Part shown: positions 1-8,650 of the stretch, one piece after another
Position numbering within the stretch: position 1 is the first letter of the stretch
How the letters are laid out: every line of letters starts with the position of its first letter
From: SLRI01 sp964393275
Lineage (GTDB): Bacteria; Pseudomonadota; Alphaproteobacteria; Geminicoccales; Geminicoccaceae
DNA length: 64,000 bases
NCBI GenBank assembly: GCA_964393275.1
Contig: CAYMTA010000004.1
Location: 76,317-140,316, forward strand
Direction: 5' to 3'
Notes under the pieces: generated by a model
Seen by the model: the letters and a program-made list of their open reading frames with translations, nothing else
What the model was told of the DNA's origin: nothing
Databases searched by the model: none
Program-made: the position numbers and the translations under genes

Positions 1-1081
1 GCCAGTGCGGCAGCGTCAGGCGATTGGCCGCGTACCAGCCTGCCGGGTCGGCCTTGAGGCGGTCGATCATGTGGGGCAGCACATCGCGAATCCGGTGCTT
101 CGGCTCCCAGCCGAGCAGCTCGCGGGCGCGGGAGATGTCGAGCTCGTAGTGATCGTCGGCCATCTCGATCATGAAGGGGCGGATGAATGGCTTCTCGCCC
201 TGGTCGAGATAGTCCGGCACGAGCGGCTCGCTTTTCGTCTCCACCCAGGCGCCGAGCGTGGCCAGGGGCTTGGGGACGGACAGCGTCGTCCAATCCCTCG
301 CGCCATGGATCAGGGCGCCGAGGCGCTCCTGCAGCTCGCCATAGCCGACGGCCTCGGCCTCGCCGATCAGGATGGCGAGGTCCTTGGGCAGGTCGTTCCG
401 GCGCTCGACCGTGCGCACGAACGCGTCGATCATGTCGTCCTGGTGGAGCAGGGCCTGGCCGGCCTCGAGCGAGCCGGAATAGGCATGCGCCTTTGGATCG
501 CGTTCGTAGATGCGGCGGATCTGCTCGGCCAGCGTCGGCACCGCGGTCTGCTCGTCATAGAGCCCGGCCAGCCGCAGCAGGACATAGGGAATGTCGCCGT
601 GCTCGTCGCGGATCACCTCTTCGGCTTCGGCCTTCGATCGCGGATAGGCCCATCGCGGCTCGATTGCGGCGGTCTCGCTGATCGGCACGCCGGGAGCGCC
701 GGGGTGATGCACGAGCATGGTGCTGGAATAGACGAGCTGCTCGACCTCGAATGCCTGCAACGCGCGCACCAGATGGCGCGTCCCCTCCACGTTCACCGCC
801 GTGTAGGCAGGATGCTCCTCGCCGGTGAAGTCGAAATAGGCGGCAAGGTGGATTACCGAGGCGAAGCGCCGGCCGTGCCGCTCGGCGACCTTCTGCAGGG
901 CCAGCTCGACCGAGTCGCTGCTGGTCAGATCGACCGGCACGATGTCGAAGGCCGCCTCCGTGCCCGACAGATCCAGCCCGACAACCCGGTATGCGCCTTC
1001 GAGTGCCCGAAAGAGGGCCGTCCCGATTCCGCCGGCGGCACCAGTAATCAGCACCAGCGGCTTGGCCGACGCGGTGTCCAC
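1..1081 (-). CDS. NAD-dependent epimerase/dehydratase family protein (3' end off the window)
   Basis: An extended short-chain dehydrogenase read on the minus strand; its C-terminus runs past the window edge. The N-terminus has the Rossmann motif TGAAGGIG about 10 residues in. HLAAYFDF follows, then a serine-rich stretch YSSTMLVHH and the catalytic YPRSK (Tyr-x3-Lys), as in sugar-nucleotide epimerases and dehydratases. The end reads RARELLGWEPKH, the usual C-terminal element of this family. I chose a GTG start at 1081. A TTG at 1117, preceded by GGGAGA at ribosome-binding distance, is a serious alternative and would add 12 residues. Substrate cannot be told. It is divergent from the FecR gene. 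Confidence 0.85.
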   Translation of the reverse strand, partial: MDTASAKPLVLITGAAGGIGTALFRALEGAYRVVGLDLSGTEAAFDIVPVDLTSSDSVELALQKVAERHGRRFASVIHLAAYFDFTGEEHPAYTAVNVEGTRHLVRALQAFEVEQLVYSSTMLVHHPGAPGVPISETAAIEPRWAYPRSKAEAEEVIRDEHGDIPYVLLRLAGLYDEQTAVPTLAEQIRRIYERDPKAHAYSGSLEAGQALLHQDDMIDAFVRTVERRNDLPKDLAILIGEAEAVGYGELQERLGALIHGARDWTTLSVPKPLATLGAWVETKSEPLVPDYLDQGEKPFIRPFMIEMADDHYELDISRARELLGWEPKHRIRDVLPHMIDRLKADPAGWYAANRLTLPHW

Positions 1082-1317
1082 TGGGTTGGCTCGTCCGGCC
1101 GGTGATCGAACTGGCAATCAGGTCTCCCGACAGCTGATCGGCGCGCGTCGAAGCAGGCAAAGCGAGCTTCGCGGCTCGGCAACAGCGCCGATCGCGCGCG
1201 GGTTCCCGCTCCAGGCGGGATTCTTCGCCGACTGGACCACCCGTTGAGATCGAGCGATGCGCCCGCCGGGCTGTCGGCGGACGAGCTCCGGCGAAGCGTT
1301 GCTGCGCCGACCCTTGC

Positions 1318-1345
1318 TTGCGAACGCTGAAAATTCCGCTATTCT
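1318..1345 (+). promoter_or_regulatory. Possible sigma70-type promoter for the FecR-PKD-cyclase unit
   Basis: TTGCGA and TATTCT are separated by 16 bp in an AT-richer pocket, ending 16 bp before the ATG at 1362. Otherwise the 280-bp gap from 1082 to 1361 between the divergent epimerase and FecR genes holds no recognisable feature. This is inferred from sequence only. Confidence 0.35.
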
Positions 1346-1361
1346 GCCGAGTTAGCAAAAA

Positions 1362-3737
1362 ATGAAAAACTGCATGACTGTCGGCGGGGGAAACGTTCGA
1401 TCCGGGTTGCTTGGCTGGGTGCTGCGGTGGCTCCCCGCCACCGTGCTTCTCGTCGCGCCGTCGGCCTTCGCCGTCGTCGAGATCGACGGCCCCTTGACCA
1501 CGGTCCGGGTCGAGCCGGGCCAGAGCATCCGTGACCTCGCCGCCCTCTATCTGAAGGACCCCGACCTCTGGCCGCAGATCATCGAGCTCAGCGGGCTCGG
1601 CTCGGTGGTCGACGTCCGCCCCGGCATCGAGCTCAAGGTTCCGGTGGTCCAGGTCGCCGCCGCCGACGATGCCCTCGCCACCTCGCTCGTGTCGATCCAG
1701 AAGGCGACCGCCGAGGGGGCCAGGATCTTCGCGCCGGTCGAGATCGGCACGGCGATCGAGAAGCGCGACCAGGCGGTGGAATTCCGGACCGAGGGCGAAT
1801 GGCACGAGGTCGTGGCCCATGCCAACGAGGCCACGGCCCATGCCGACAAGGCGCTCGACATCTCGCTCGAGCAGCGCGACCGGGCGGCCGAGGCCGTGCT
1901 CAGCGACATCCACGGCGACGTCGAGGGCAGCAAGCCGATCGAGCCCGGCTGGTCGAGCCGCAAGCTGAACGACATCCTGATCGAGTTCGAGCGACTGCGC
2001 ACGCTCTCCGCCTCGACCGCCCAGGTGACGTTTCGCGACCTGAGCCGGCTGCGCCTCAACGCCAACTCCAACGCCGTCATCCAGCGGATGCGCAGCGATC
2101 CCCTGACCGGTGCCGAGACCACCAAGGTCAGCCTGGTCGAGGGCGATTTCTACGCGCTGCTCAACCAGTTGCACAACCGGGCGGACTTTGAGGTGGAGGT
2201 GCCCGGCGTCGAGACCCAGACAACCTCGGGCGATTTCTGGGTGAGCCACACGAGCGAGGCGTCGCGCTTCGCCAATTACGACGACGCGGCGATGCGCATC
2301 GAGGCGCGCGGCCAGACGATCGACCTCGGCAAGAACGAGGGTGCGCTGGTGCCGGCGAACGCGGGCGACCTGGTCGAGGTGGCGGTGCTCGATCGGCCGG
2401 TTCTCTTCGCGCCGGCCGAACGCGAGCAGATCTTCAACGGTGCCGTGACCCTCGCGTGGCAGGGCACGGCGAGTGCCGCCGGGTACTGGCTCGAGGTCGC
2501 GGGCGACGTCGACTTCAACACCATGAAGGTCTCGGAATGGGGCCTGACCGATACGACCTGGAAGGTCGATGGGCTGCAGCCCGGCGACTATTTCTGGCGG
2601 ATCTCGGCGCTCGACCCCTACGGCCTGCCGGGCGAGCGCAGCCTCGTTCGAACCTTCACGGCGGTGCTCGATTCGACCCCGCCCTTCCTCACCGTGCTGG
2701 CCCCCGGCGAGGACGAGATCGTGCGCGAGCCGGCGATACGGGTCTCGGGCGAGAGCGAGCCTCTGGCCAGGCTGACCGTCAATGGCCAGCCCGTGCCGCT
2801 CGACGAGACCGGCCGGTTCGAGGCGCATCTCGACGCGGTGCCCGGGGTCAACGAGGTGGCGCTGGAGGCGGTCGACCGGGCCGGCAACCGGACCGAGAAG
2901 GTGCGCCGCTTCACCTACCGGGCGGACCGCGAGGCGGAGATCACCTTCGATCCGACCATTCCCGCGGACGCCGCCGGACGCCTCCTGACGCGCGGCCCCG
3001 AGCTCGGCCTCGCCGGCAGCACGACCGCCGAGGCCGGCTCGCGGCTGATCGTCCGGAATGCCGAGGGCGAGGTCGTCGCCGACACGCTGGTCCAGGCTGA
3101 CGGCCGGATCGCCTTCACCGTCAAGACGGACGAGGCCGGCGCCACCTACACGGCCCAGATCGTCGGCGTGAGCGGGGCTGCCGAGGGCGAGACCAGCTTC
3201 ACCGCGATGCGTGACGCGGAGCCGCCCGTCATCACCTTCGGCGAGCCCCCGCCCAGGGCGACGGCCGTCCATTGGCTGCAGCTCTGGGGCAAGGCCGGCG
3301 ACGCCGCGACGCTCGAGGTCAACGGCACCGATCTGGCGCTGACCGACGGCAGCTTCGAGACCCTCCTGTCGCTCGTGCCCGGGCCGAATCCGGTTCGGCT
3401 CGTCGCCATCGACCGGGTCGGCAACGTCGCCATGCAGGACTTGACGGTGGTGCTCGACCTCGATCCGCCCGAGGTCGGGCGAGCCGAGGTGCGCCGCACG
3501 GGCGGCGCCGACGACGGAATCGAGATCGTGGTCGCGGCCACCGACGCCACCGATCTCAAGCAGGCGGCGGAATACACGCTTTCGGTCGGCGGCGAGGAGC
3601 GCAAGGGCTATCTGCGCTATGACCCCGCGTCGGGTGTCTACCGCGAAACCTTGCCGCCGGCCCAGGGTCGGCTCAAGCTGGTCGAGGTCACGGTCGAGGA
3701 CTACGCCGGCAACGCCACTCACAGGCGGTTCGATTGA
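1362..3737 (+). CDS. Exported LysM / FecR-domain protein with C-terminal Ig-like repeats
   Basis: 791 residues. A signal-peptide-like hydrophobic stretch occupies residues 15-37. A LysM-like module (about 48-95, with SIRDLAALYLKDPDLWPQI) follows, then a charged helical linker. A FecR-type beta domain (about 210-340) contains the VTFRDLSRLRLNANS and VSLVEGDFYALL strands. The C-terminal half has an FN3-like segment and three Ig-like repeats of the type TPPxLTVLAPxxDExV...VDRAGN. LysM suggests peptidoglycan contact, so the protein probably acts in the periplasm. This is not a TonB-linked FecR: there is no sigma factor or TonB receptor next to it. It overlaps the next gene at TTGA, or lies 65 bp from it if the second start is used, so the two are probably co-transcribed. 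The actual role is unknown. Confidence 0.85.
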   Translation: MKNCMTVGGGNVRSGLLGWVLRWLPATVLLVAPSAFAVVEIDGPLTTVRVEPGQSIRDLAALYLKDPDLWPQIIELSGLGSVVDVRPGIELKVPVVQVAAADDALATSLVSIQKATAEGARIFAPVEIGTAIEKRDQAVEFRTEGEWHEVVAHANEATAHADKALDISLEQRDRAAEAVLSDIHGDVEGSKPIEPGWSSRKLNDILIEFERLRTLSASTAQVTFRDLSRLRLNANSNAVIQRMRSDPLTGAETTKVSLVEGDFYALLNQLHNRADFEVEVPGVETQTTSGDFWVSHTSEASRFANYDDAAMRIEARGQTIDLGKNEGALVPANAGDLVEVAVLDRPVLFAPAEREQIFNGAVTLAWQGTASAAGYWLEVAGDVDFNTMKVSEWGLTDTTWKVDGLQPGDYFWRISALDPYGLPGERSLVRTFTAVLDSTPPFLTVLAPGEDEIVREPAIRVSGESEPLARLTVNGQPVPLDETGRFEAHLDAVPGVNEVALEAVDRAGNRTEKVRRFTYRADREAEITFDPTIPADAAGRLLTRGPELGLAGSTTAEAGSRLIVRNAEGEVVADTLVQADGRIAFTVKTDEAGATYTAQIVGVSGAAEGETSFTAMRDAEPPVITFGEPPPRATAVHWLQLWGKAGDAATLEVNGTDLALTDGSFETLLSLVPGPNPVRLVAIDRVGNVAMQDLTVVLDLDPPEVGRAEVRRTGGADDGIEIVVAATDATDLKQAAEYTLSVGGEERKGYLRYDPASGVYRETLPPAQGRLKLVEVTVEDYAGNATHRRFD

Positions 3738-3802
3738 CGGACATGGCGAAAGCCGGTGCTGCAACGGGCGGGAGGTCCGCCGTGCGTGACAGGGATCGGG
3801 CG

Positions 3803-6800
3803 ATGAGTCGAGGGCAGGTAAAAGGTTTCGCCGCGGCCGCCCTCGGCATGGCGCTCGGCGGCTTCCTCGCGACCGATGGGGCACGCGCCGCGACCGTGCC
3901 GCTCGACATCGTCTATGGCCCCGTGGCGCACACGCGCGAGGGCGATATCGACCATCGCGAGAACCTGTTCATCAGCGTTCCGGCCGACCTGAAGGGCCAC
4001 CTCTTCCTCCGCCTCTTCGATCCCGAGACCGCCGGCCAGCACGACACGGCCTATGGCAGCTTCGCCAACAGCAGCGTGGTGTTCCGCCTGATCGGCGGCG
4101 CCGGCGCCTTCACCGGCCTGAAGCTGCCGGCGGCGGTAGCCGATGGCGTCGCGGCGGGCGACATGCCTCCGCCCGACGAGCCGGGCGTGCTGATCGCCGA
4201 GCAGCGGTTCGGCGCGGACGAGGCGACGGATGACCGCTGGGTGACCCTGACCCCCTTTCAGGCGAGCCAGGGCGAGATCAGGGACGGCCGCGCCTATTTC
4301 CGCCTCGACGTGGTCGGCGAGGCCGGCGACGACGGCAATGTCTTCGCCTTCGAGGTCAGCCGGTCTCAGGATTCGAGCGAGCCGCCGGAGGATGTCCGGC
4401 TCTTCGCCTACCGGCCGACCCTGCGCTGGCCGGGCCCGCCCGAGGCGGTCGAGCTCCGCTTCGCGGCGCCGGCGGGCGAGCGGGCGACCTTGCAGAATTT
4501 CGATGGTGCCAGCGCATCGGTCGAGCTGGTCTCGACCTATGCGAGCACCCCGCTGCCGGCATCCGGCCAGGACGCCTGGGCGTCCGGCGACTTCATCGTG
4601 CCCGAGGGGCCGACCGCGATCGAGTTCCGGGGCGGCAACGAGACGCCCAACGATTTGACCTTCGCGCTCTTCGACAGCGCGGGGCGGCCTCTGCCCTTCG
4701 AGCTGCCGGCACGGCTCCAGGAGCCGGCTCCGCGGCCCGAGGCGGTCGGCGTCGCGACGCCACTCGCCGACTGCGAGGCGGTCGCGTTCGACGCCAGCGG
4801 CTCGAGCGGCGACGGTCCCCTTCGCACGCAATGGCTGTTCGGCGACGGCGCCGATTCGGACGAGCCGGTCGTCGTGCACCGCTACGCCGCACCCGGCCGC
4901 TACGAGGCGGAGCTGCGCGTGCGCAATCCCGGCGACCGGGTCGCCTCGGGCAGCGCCATCCGCCTTCCGGTCCATGTGCGCAACCGGCCCGTGGCGGTGG
5001 CGGGCGACCCGGTCATCGCGGCACCGGGCGACGAGATCCTGTTCGACGGCTCGGGCTCGATCCCGAGCGACCAGCCGATCTCGAGCTATCTCTGGACCTT
5101 CGGCGACGGCAGCCAGGCGAGCGGGGCCGAGGCACGCAAGACCTATGCGGCGCCGGGCCTCTACCGCAGTGTGCTCCGGGTCGCCGACGGCGCCGACCAC
5201 CCCTGCAGCTTCGGCACCGCCGAGCGGCTGGTCACGATCAACTTCCAGCCCACGGCCGAAGCCGGCGAGGGGCGGGAGGCGGCGGTCGGCGAGACCGTTC
5301 GCCTCGACGGCGGGGCCAGCTACGACATCGACGGCAAGATCGCCCAGTGGCGCTGGACGTTCGGCGACGGCGACGGGAGCGACCAGCCGGCCGTCGACCA
5401 TGCGTTCACCGCACCGGGCGTCTACGAGGCGCGGCTGACGGTCACCGACGATGCCGGCGTCGCCAACAGCAGCGCCTCGGACACGCTGCGGATCACGGTC
5501 AACGCGCCACCGGTGCCGGTCTCGACGCAGCCGGAGAGGCCGATCGCGGTGGGCGAGGTCACCCGCTTCGACGCCACGCGGTCGAGCGATCCCGACGGCG
5601 AGATCCTGGCCTATCAATGGGCCTTCGGCGACGGCGCCATGGCCGAGGGACCGGTGGTCGAGTACGCCTACGCGGCACCCGGCATCTACGAGGTGCGGCT
5701 GACCGTGCGCGACGATTCGGCGACCTTGTCCGATACGGTCGAGACCGGGTTCCAGGTGATCGTCAGCGCGGCCCCGGTCGCCGACGCGGGGCCGGACCAG
5801 CTCGTCACCGCGAGCGAGGTGGCTTTCGATGGCGGCGGCTCCAGCGACGCCGACGGCGAGATCACGAGCTGGGAGTGGACCTTCGGCGACGGTGCCACGG
5901 GCAGCGGCCGGACCGTGCGCCATGCCTATGCCGACCCCGGCACCTACGAGGTCGGCCTGACGGTCCGCGACGATTCCGGCGCGCCGCTCAACGTCGCCCG
6001 GGACACGGCAATCTTGCGCATCAACCAGTCGCCAATCGCCGATGCCGGTCCGGACCTGGTGGCCGCCCCCGGCCAGGAGCTGACCTTCGACGGCCGTGGC
6101 TCGGTCGATCCCGATGGCACGGTCCAGACCTATCACTGGCGGTTCGGCGACGGCAGCGAGGCAGAGGGCCTCCAGGTCAGGCACGGCTTCGACACCCCCG
6201 GCCACTACCGGGTCGAGCTGACGGTCCGGGACGACACCGGCCAGGAGGCGGCCTTCGACGTCGACGAGGCGCGGGTGACGGTGAACGCCCCGCCGGTCGC
6301 CAATGCCGGGCCGGACCTGCTGACCGCACCCGGCGCCGAGCTCGCGCTCGAGAGCGCCGGCTCGTTCGATCCCGACGGCCGGATCGAGGTCTATCGCTGG
6401 GACTTCGACGATCTGGCGACGCCGGTCTTCGCCGCGTCGCCGAAGCGCGTCCTCGACCGGCCGGGCGTCTACACGGCGCAGCTCACCGTGATCGACGACA
6501 GCGGCACGCTCAACGCCTCGAGCACCGACGAGGTGCTGATCCACGTCAACCATGCACCGATCGCCGAGGCGGGGCCGGAAATCCGCACCGACGAGCTGAT
6601 CGTCACCCTCGATGGCTCCAATTCGGTCGACGCCGATGGCGACACCCTGGTCTTCACCTGGGACCCGGGCGACGGCTCGCCGGCGCTGACCGGGCGAACG
6701 GTGACCCATGCCTACCCGCGCGGCGGCGTCTTTCCGGTGACTCTCACGGTCGACGACGGCACCGGCCTCGACAACTCCAGCGCCGTCGATGCGACCCGCG

Positions 6801-8650
6801 TGGTGATCAACAGCCGGCCGATCGCGGTGGCCGGCGGCAATCACGACGTCTGCTCCGGCGAGAGCATCCTCTTCGACGGCAGCGCCTCCTCAGACCCGGA
6901 TGGCGGACTGCTGCGCTACGAATGGGATTTCGGCGACGGGACGCGGGCGAGCCTGGTCAATCCGGCCAAGACCTACGAGCGGCCCGGCGTCTACCCGGTG
7001 ACGCTGACGGTCCGGGACGAGAGCGGCGCGCCTTCCGGCGTGCACAGCGACCGGGTCGTCGCCGTGGTGCGCGAGGCGCCGATCGCCGTGGCCGGCCCGC
7101 CGATCCGGGCATGCACCAACCAGACCATCCGCTTCGACGGCTCCCGCTCGACCGACGCCGACGGGGCCGTCAATCTCTTCTCCTGGAATTTCGGCGACGG
7201 ATCGACCGGCGGCGGCGAGAAGCCGACCCATCTCTACGAGCGGCCGGGCGAGTACCGCGTCGTCCTGACCATCACCGGCGACAGCGGCGGAAGCTGCAAC
7301 CCGCTCGACACCGACGAGACGAAGGTGACCGTCAGCGAGGCGCCGAGGGTTTCGATCGACGGCCCGGCCCGCGTCGCCATCGGCGTGCCCGTCACCTGGC
7401 GGGGAGTGGCGAGCGATGTGGCCGGGGCCGGTGCCGCCGCGTTCGAATGGCGGATGCCGGACGGTCAGGTGTCGCAGGGTCCGACCGCCACGCACAGCTT
7501 CACCGAGCCCGGCACCCACGAGGTTGCCCTGACCGCCCGGTTCGGCGATGGCGAGGGCGAGTGCGGGGCCATCGAGACGAAGCTGAAGGTCGTCGCCAAC
7601 GCACCGCCCGTGGCCGATGCGGGCGGTGCCCGCGTCGTCGCCCTGGGCGACGGGCTCCTTCTCGATGCCTCGGCGTCGAGCGACCCCGATGGCGCCATCA
7701 CCCGCTACGACTGGGACTTCGGCGACGGCCAATCCGGATCGGGCGTCGAGGCCCGCCACCACTACGCCGAGCCCGGCACCTACACCCTCACCCTGACGGT
7801 CACCGACGATGCCGGGGTGGCGAACAGCACGACGACCACGACCGAACAGGTCACCGTCAACCCGACCGCGAAGGCGGGCATAGAGGCACCCTGGCCGCTC
7901 TGTCCGGGCGAGAGCCACGAATGGGTGGCCCAGGCGGCCGACGGGGTCGCGGCGGCCTGGCGATTCGGCGATAGCACCGAGATGGAGGGCAAAACGGTCC
8001 AGCACGCCTTCGCGCAGCCCGGGCTCTTCCCGGTGACGGTGACCCTCGATGACGGCCGGGGCCTCGCCAACAGCGTGACGACCGACACGGTCTTCGTCCG
8101 CGTCGATCGCACGCCCGTCGCCGAAGCCGGCCCCGACCAGCGGGCCTGTCCAGGCGACACGCTCGTCTTCGACGCCGGGGAATCGGTCGACCATGACGGC
8201 AGCCTCGAAGGCTTCACCTGGCGCTTCGACGACGGCGTGGTGCTGGAGGGACAGAGGGTCGAGCGCCGCTTCGACGCCCCCGGCCTCTTCGTGGCGGAGC
8301 TGACCGTGGCCGACGAGACCGGGGCCGCCTGTGGCGTCGCCACGGACCGTGCGGCCGTGCGGATCAACGCGCCGCCCGTGGTCGATGCCGGGCCGGACCT
8401 CGCGGGACCGGTCGGCGCCGTCCACGACGACTTCATCTTCGACGCCAGCACCGCCCGCGACCCGGACGGCGACGGCGTGCAGGTGCTTTGGGACCTGGGC
8501 GACGGCACCCGCCGCACTGGCGCCGTGATCAAGCATCGCTACGCCGCACCCGGCGACTACACGGTGACCGCGCAGGCCAGCGACAGCAGCGGTCTCGCCT
8601 GCGGCGTCGCCACGGATACGGCCATGGTCAGAGCGCGTGCCCGACCCTGA
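3803..8650 (+). CDS. Giant exported protein with 15 PKD repeats
   Basis: I chose the ATG at 3803 because AGGGATCGGG precedes it and the protein then opens with a good signal peptide ending GARA. In-frame starts at 3734 (TTG, overlapping the previous stop) and 3743 are possible. A unique N-terminal region (about 280 residues) carries a pre-peptidase-like beta fold. It is followed by 15 consecutive PKD-like repeats of about 85-90 residues, most with W-x-FGDG and a closing PGxYxVxLTV strand. Repeats 7, 11, 13 and 15 have degenerate FGDG motifs. Cysteine pairs occur in several repeats, consistent with an oxidising extracytoplasmic site. No enzymatic domain or sorting signal is visible. Its stop overlaps the start of the cyclase gene by 14 bp, which implies translational coupling. 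PKD stalks usually mediate adhesion or protein-protein contact; the role here is inferred. Confidence 0.85.
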   Translation: MSRGQVKGFAAAALGMALGGFLATDGARAATVPLDIVYGPVAHTREGDIDHRENLFISVPADLKGHLFLRLFDPETAGQHDTAYGSFANSSVVFRLIGGAGAFTGLKLPAAVADGVAAGDMPPPDEPGVLIAEQRFGADEATDDRWVTLTPFQASQGEIRDGRAYFRLDVVGEAGDDGNVFAFEVSRSQDSSEPPEDVRLFAYRPTLRWPGPPEAVELRFAAPAGERATLQNFDGASASVELVSTYASTPLPASGQDAWASGDFIVPEGPTAIEFRGGNETPNDLTFALFDSAGRPLPFELPARLQEPAPRPEAVGVATPLADCEAVAFDASGSSGDGPLRTQWLFGDGADSDEPVVVHRYAAPGRYEAELRVRNPGDRVASGSAIRLPVHVRNRPVAVAGDPVIAAPGDEILFDGSGSIPSDQPISSYLWTFGDGSQASGAEARKTYAAPGLYRSVLRVADGADHPCSFGTAERLVTINFQPTAEAGEGREAAVGETVRLDGGASYDIDGKIAQWRWTFGDGDGSDQPAVDHAFTAPGVYEARLTVTDDAGVANSSASDTLRITVNAPPVPVSTQPERPIAVGEVTRFDATRSSDPDGEILAYQWAFGDGAMAEGPVVEYAYAAPGIYEVRLTVRDDSATLSDTVETGFQVIVSAAPVADAGPDQLVTASEVAFDGGGSSDADGEITSWEWTFGDGATGSGRTVRHAYADPGTYEVGLTVRDDSGAPLNVARDTAILRINQSPIADAGPDLVAAPGQELTFDGRGSVDPDGTVQTYHWRFGDGSEAEGLQVRHGFDTPGHYRVELTVRDDTGQEAAFDVDEARVTVNAPPVANAGPDLLTAPGAELALESAGSFDPDGRIEVYRWDFDDLATPVFAASPKRVLDRPGVYTAQLTVIDDSGTLNASSTDEVLIHVNHAPIAEAGPEIRTDELIVTLDGSNSVDADGDTLVFTWDPGDGSPALTGRTVTHAYPRGGVFPVTLTVDDGTGLDNSSAVDATRVVINSRPIAVAGGNHDVCSGESILFDGSASSDPDGGLLRYEWDFGDGTRASLVNPAKTYERPGVYPVTLTVRDESGAPSGVHSDRVVAVVREAPIAVAGPPIRACTNQTIRFDGSRSTDADGAVNLFSWNFGDGSTGGGEKPTHLYERPGEYRVVLTITGDSGGSCNPLDTDETKVTVSEAPRVSIDGPARVAIGVPVTWRGVASDVAGAGAAAFEWRMPDGQVSQGPTATHSFTEPGTHEVALTARFGDGEGECGAIETKLKVVANAPPVADAGGARVVALGDGLLLDASASSDPDGAITRYDWDFGDGQSGSGVEARHHYAEPGTYTLTLTVTDDAGVANSTTTTTEQVTVNPTAKAGIEAPWPLCPGESHEWVAQAADGVAAAWRFGDSTEMEGKTVQHAFAQPGLFPVTVTLDDGRGLANSVTTDTVFVRVDRTPVAEAGPDQRACPGDTLVFDAGESVDHDGSLEGFTWRFDDGVVLEGQRVERRFDAPGLFVAELTVADETGAACGVATDRAAVRINAPPVVDAGPDLAGPVGAVHDDFIFDASTARDPDGDGVQVLWDLGDGTRRTGAVIKHRYAAPGDYTVTAQASDSSGLACGVATDTAMVRARARP

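Noticed and set aside
1362..3737. FecR as part of a FecI/FecR iron-dicitrate signalling set
   Set aside because: No extracytoplasmic-function sigma factor or TonB receptor is adjacent, and the domain order (LysM first, Ig-like repeats last) differs from the anti-sigma FecR.
3719..6844. Long minus-strand open frame opposite the PKD gene
   Set aside because: Its repetitive composition simply mirrors the PKD repeats on the other strand. It has no domain motifs or ribosome-binding site.
4741..8640. DNA tandem repeat array
   Set aside because: The periodicity comes from divergent PKD protein repeats. DNA-level identity between repeats is low.
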